From: Desulfobulbaceae bacterium
GTDB lineage: Bacteria > Desulfobacterota > Desulfobulbia > Desulfobulbales > Desulfobulbaceae
DNA length: 6,344 nt
NCBI GenBank assembly: GCA_026986885.1
Contig: JALSNT010000644.1
Span: 1 to 6,344 of the forward strand
Direction of reading: 5' to 3'
A model generated the notes under the pieces. It saw nothing but the letters and a program-made list of their open reading frames with translations. It made no database searches and was not told the DNA's origin. The stretch's first letter is position 1, and each line of letters opens with the position of its first letter. Of this stretch, positions 5,059-6,344 are shown one piece after another. Position numbers and translations under genes: made by a program.

Positions 5059-5094
5059 CCCCGGTTCCCGGCATGGGAGCCGGGGTATTTTTTT
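5059..5094 (+). terminator. Rho-independent terminator after the octahaem gene
   Basis: CCCCGGTTCCC (5059-5069) pairs with GGGAGCCGGGG (5075-5085), 11 bp including one G-T pair, around a 5-base loop, and is followed by TATTTTTTT. It starts 28 bases after the octahaem stop and separates that transcript from the next gene, whose Shine-Dalgarno begins within three bases of the T-run. Confidence 0.92.
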
Positions 5095-5112
5095 GTGGAG
5101 GTTCCTGAAACA

Positions 5113-5775
5113 ATGAAAAGCGTACACCAGTTAAGTGCTGTTTTCCAGCTGTCATTTTGTCTGTTGATTCTGTTTATGCTGATATCGGCTCTGCCCGCCA
5201 CAGCCGGTGGTGTTGATGGCCTGTCGATGGATGTGCTGCATCTGAAATTAGGGGTACATGGTTACCGGATAGGAAAGAGACTCACTGCCGGTCAGAAGAA
5301 AACAGCCGCAGAAAATCCTGTCGGCAATGCGTATGCGGGGACGTATAAATTTCTTGATCATGGACTTGCCGTGGTCGTCGACAAGAAAACCGATAGGGTA
5401 CTTGCCCTGTTTAAGCGGGTAGCCGATGCCGATCAAGGGCAGCTAAAAGATATGATAGCCTCTCTGATGGATCAATTTGGTTTGCCGACGGCCATGGCAC
5501 ATGATAGGATAATCTATTGGGCTTTTAACCGTCATGGCGCTGTTTCCGAAGAGGATTTTGAGCGGGCAAAAAAGAATAAACAGATTGCCGGCCTCGGAAT
5601 AATCGCCACCGTCAAACTGAATTCACAACTGAAAATTATTTCGGATAAGGTTGAGGATAAAGCTCTGGACAAGAAGATGAGCGCTGCCGATAAAAAGAAA
5701 CCGGCAACGGGTACCATTTATTTTATCGTGACCTCCGACCCTTTGCTGAAGGCGTTTGTCGACGGCCAAAATTAG
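5113..5775 (+). CDS. Secreted/periplasmic protein of unknown function
   Basis: Predicted product is 220 residues. I do not recognise a family with confidence. Residues 1-31 form a Sec signal peptide (basic start, long hydrophobic core, cleavage near ATA-GG). The mature part is Lys-rich and hydrophilic, with two similar-looking units: a GYRIGKRLT...GLAVVVDKKT strand-turn segment, then SLMDQFGLPT...IIYWAF. The second, 'LxxxFGxPT' followed by an aromatic 'YW', loosely recalls BamE/SmpA-like folds; this is only a visual impression. No Cys remains in the mature protein, so it carries no c-haem or cluster. I chose ATG 5113 (GGAGG at 5097-5101, 11 bases away) over the in-frame GTG 5095, which lies in the terminator T-run and before the Shine-Dalgarno. 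It follows the octahaem gene behind a terminator, so it may rely on read-through or an unseen promoter. Confidence 0.8.
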   Translation: MKSVHQLSAVFQLSFCLLILFMLISALPATAGGVDGLSMDVLHLKLGVHGYRIGKRLTAGQKKTAAENPVGNAYAGTYKFLDHGLAVVVDKKTDRVLALFKRVADADQGQLKDMIASLMDQFGLPTAMAHDRIIYWAFNRHGAVSEEDFERAKKNKQIAGLGIIATVKLNSQLKIISDKVEDKALDKKMSAADKKKPATGTIYFIVTSDPLLKAFVDGQN

Positions 5776-5828
5776 TTCAGCGGCGGGTTTGACTTTTTTC
5801 TCACTGTCGGCTATATTTTTCCGGTTCT

Positions 5829-5872
5829 GATGCCCTGTCGTCTCCATTGCTGGAAGACGGGGCATCCTTTTT
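5829..5872 (+). terminator. Rho-independent terminator before purA
   Basis: GATGCCCTGTC (5829-5839) pairs with GACGGGGCATC (5856-5866), 11 bp with one T-G pair. After a G/A mismatch three more pairs close an 8-base loop, and CTTTTT follows. It lies 54 bases after the stop of the unknown secreted protein gene and insulates purA. Confidence 0.85.
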
Positions 5873-5901
5873 ATCTGTACGATGTCTGCGAAAGTCGTCT
5901 C

Positions 5902-5929
5902 TTGACAACGATTCGCCTGCGTACACAAT
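5902..5929 (+). promoter_or_regulatory. Sigma-70-type promoter of purA
   Basis: A perfect -35 TTGACA (5902-5907) is followed after 16 bases by CACAAT (5924-5929), four of six matches to TATAAT. The start would fall near 5936, leaving a leader of only about 14 bases, with the GAGGAG ribosome site (5938-5943) almost at the 5' end. I see no room for a purine-sensing leader in that transcript. Confidence 0.55.
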
Positions 5930-5931
5930 GA

Positions 5932-6344
<413 letters not shown>

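Overview
The window looks like a chromosomal piece of an anaerobic Desulfobacterota-type bacterium (Desulfobulbales-like is my best guess). That placement is inferred from the gene content (a multihaem cytochrome plus a NrfC/NrfD-type quinol module, with a Tat-exported iron-sulphur protein) and from a sigma-54-type promoter. No taxonomic marker settles it.

Layout. Positions 1-668 are non-coding. The first ~350 bases hold small hairpins and a 13-bp imperfect inverted repeat. Next comes a dense regulatory block: a perfect FNR-type palindrome (355-368), a -10-like hexamer at the right distance from it (391-396), two copies of a GTTACC-N4-GGTARC inverted repeat (394-409 and 428-443) and a -24/-12 sigma-54 promoter (495-510). 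Three tightly packed genes follow: a membrane-anchored tetrahaem cytochrome c (669-1217), a Tat-exported four-cluster ferredoxin subunit (1214-2023) and a NrfD/PsrC-type membrane subunit (2023-3225). After a 209-base structured gap comes an octahaem cytochrome of the hydroxylamine oxidoreductase (HAO) family (3435-5030), closed by a strong terminator (5059-5094). Then come a secreted protein of unknown function (5113-5775) with its own terminator, and the 5' end of purA on a separate promoter (5950 to the window edge).

How the genes fit together. NrfD-type proteins take electrons from membrane quinol and pass them through the four-cluster subunit to a periplasmic cytochrome. In the classical nrfABCD system the terminal enzyme is the pentahaem nitrite reductase NrfA with its CxxCK haem. 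Here there is no NrfA; its place is taken by an octahaem HAO-like protein that keeps the Asp-His pair of the HAO active site. The simplest reading is a quinol-linked periplasmic reductase for nitrite, hydroxylamine or nitric oxide, giving ammonium production or detoxification. The direction of catalysis is inferred. The upstream control block fits anaerobic (FNR-type) and enhancer-binding-protein (sigma-54) control of that respiration.

The points most worth a second look are the HAO/Nrf hybrid arrangement, a Cys-to-Asp change in the first cluster motif of the ferredoxin subunit, and the layered promoter region.
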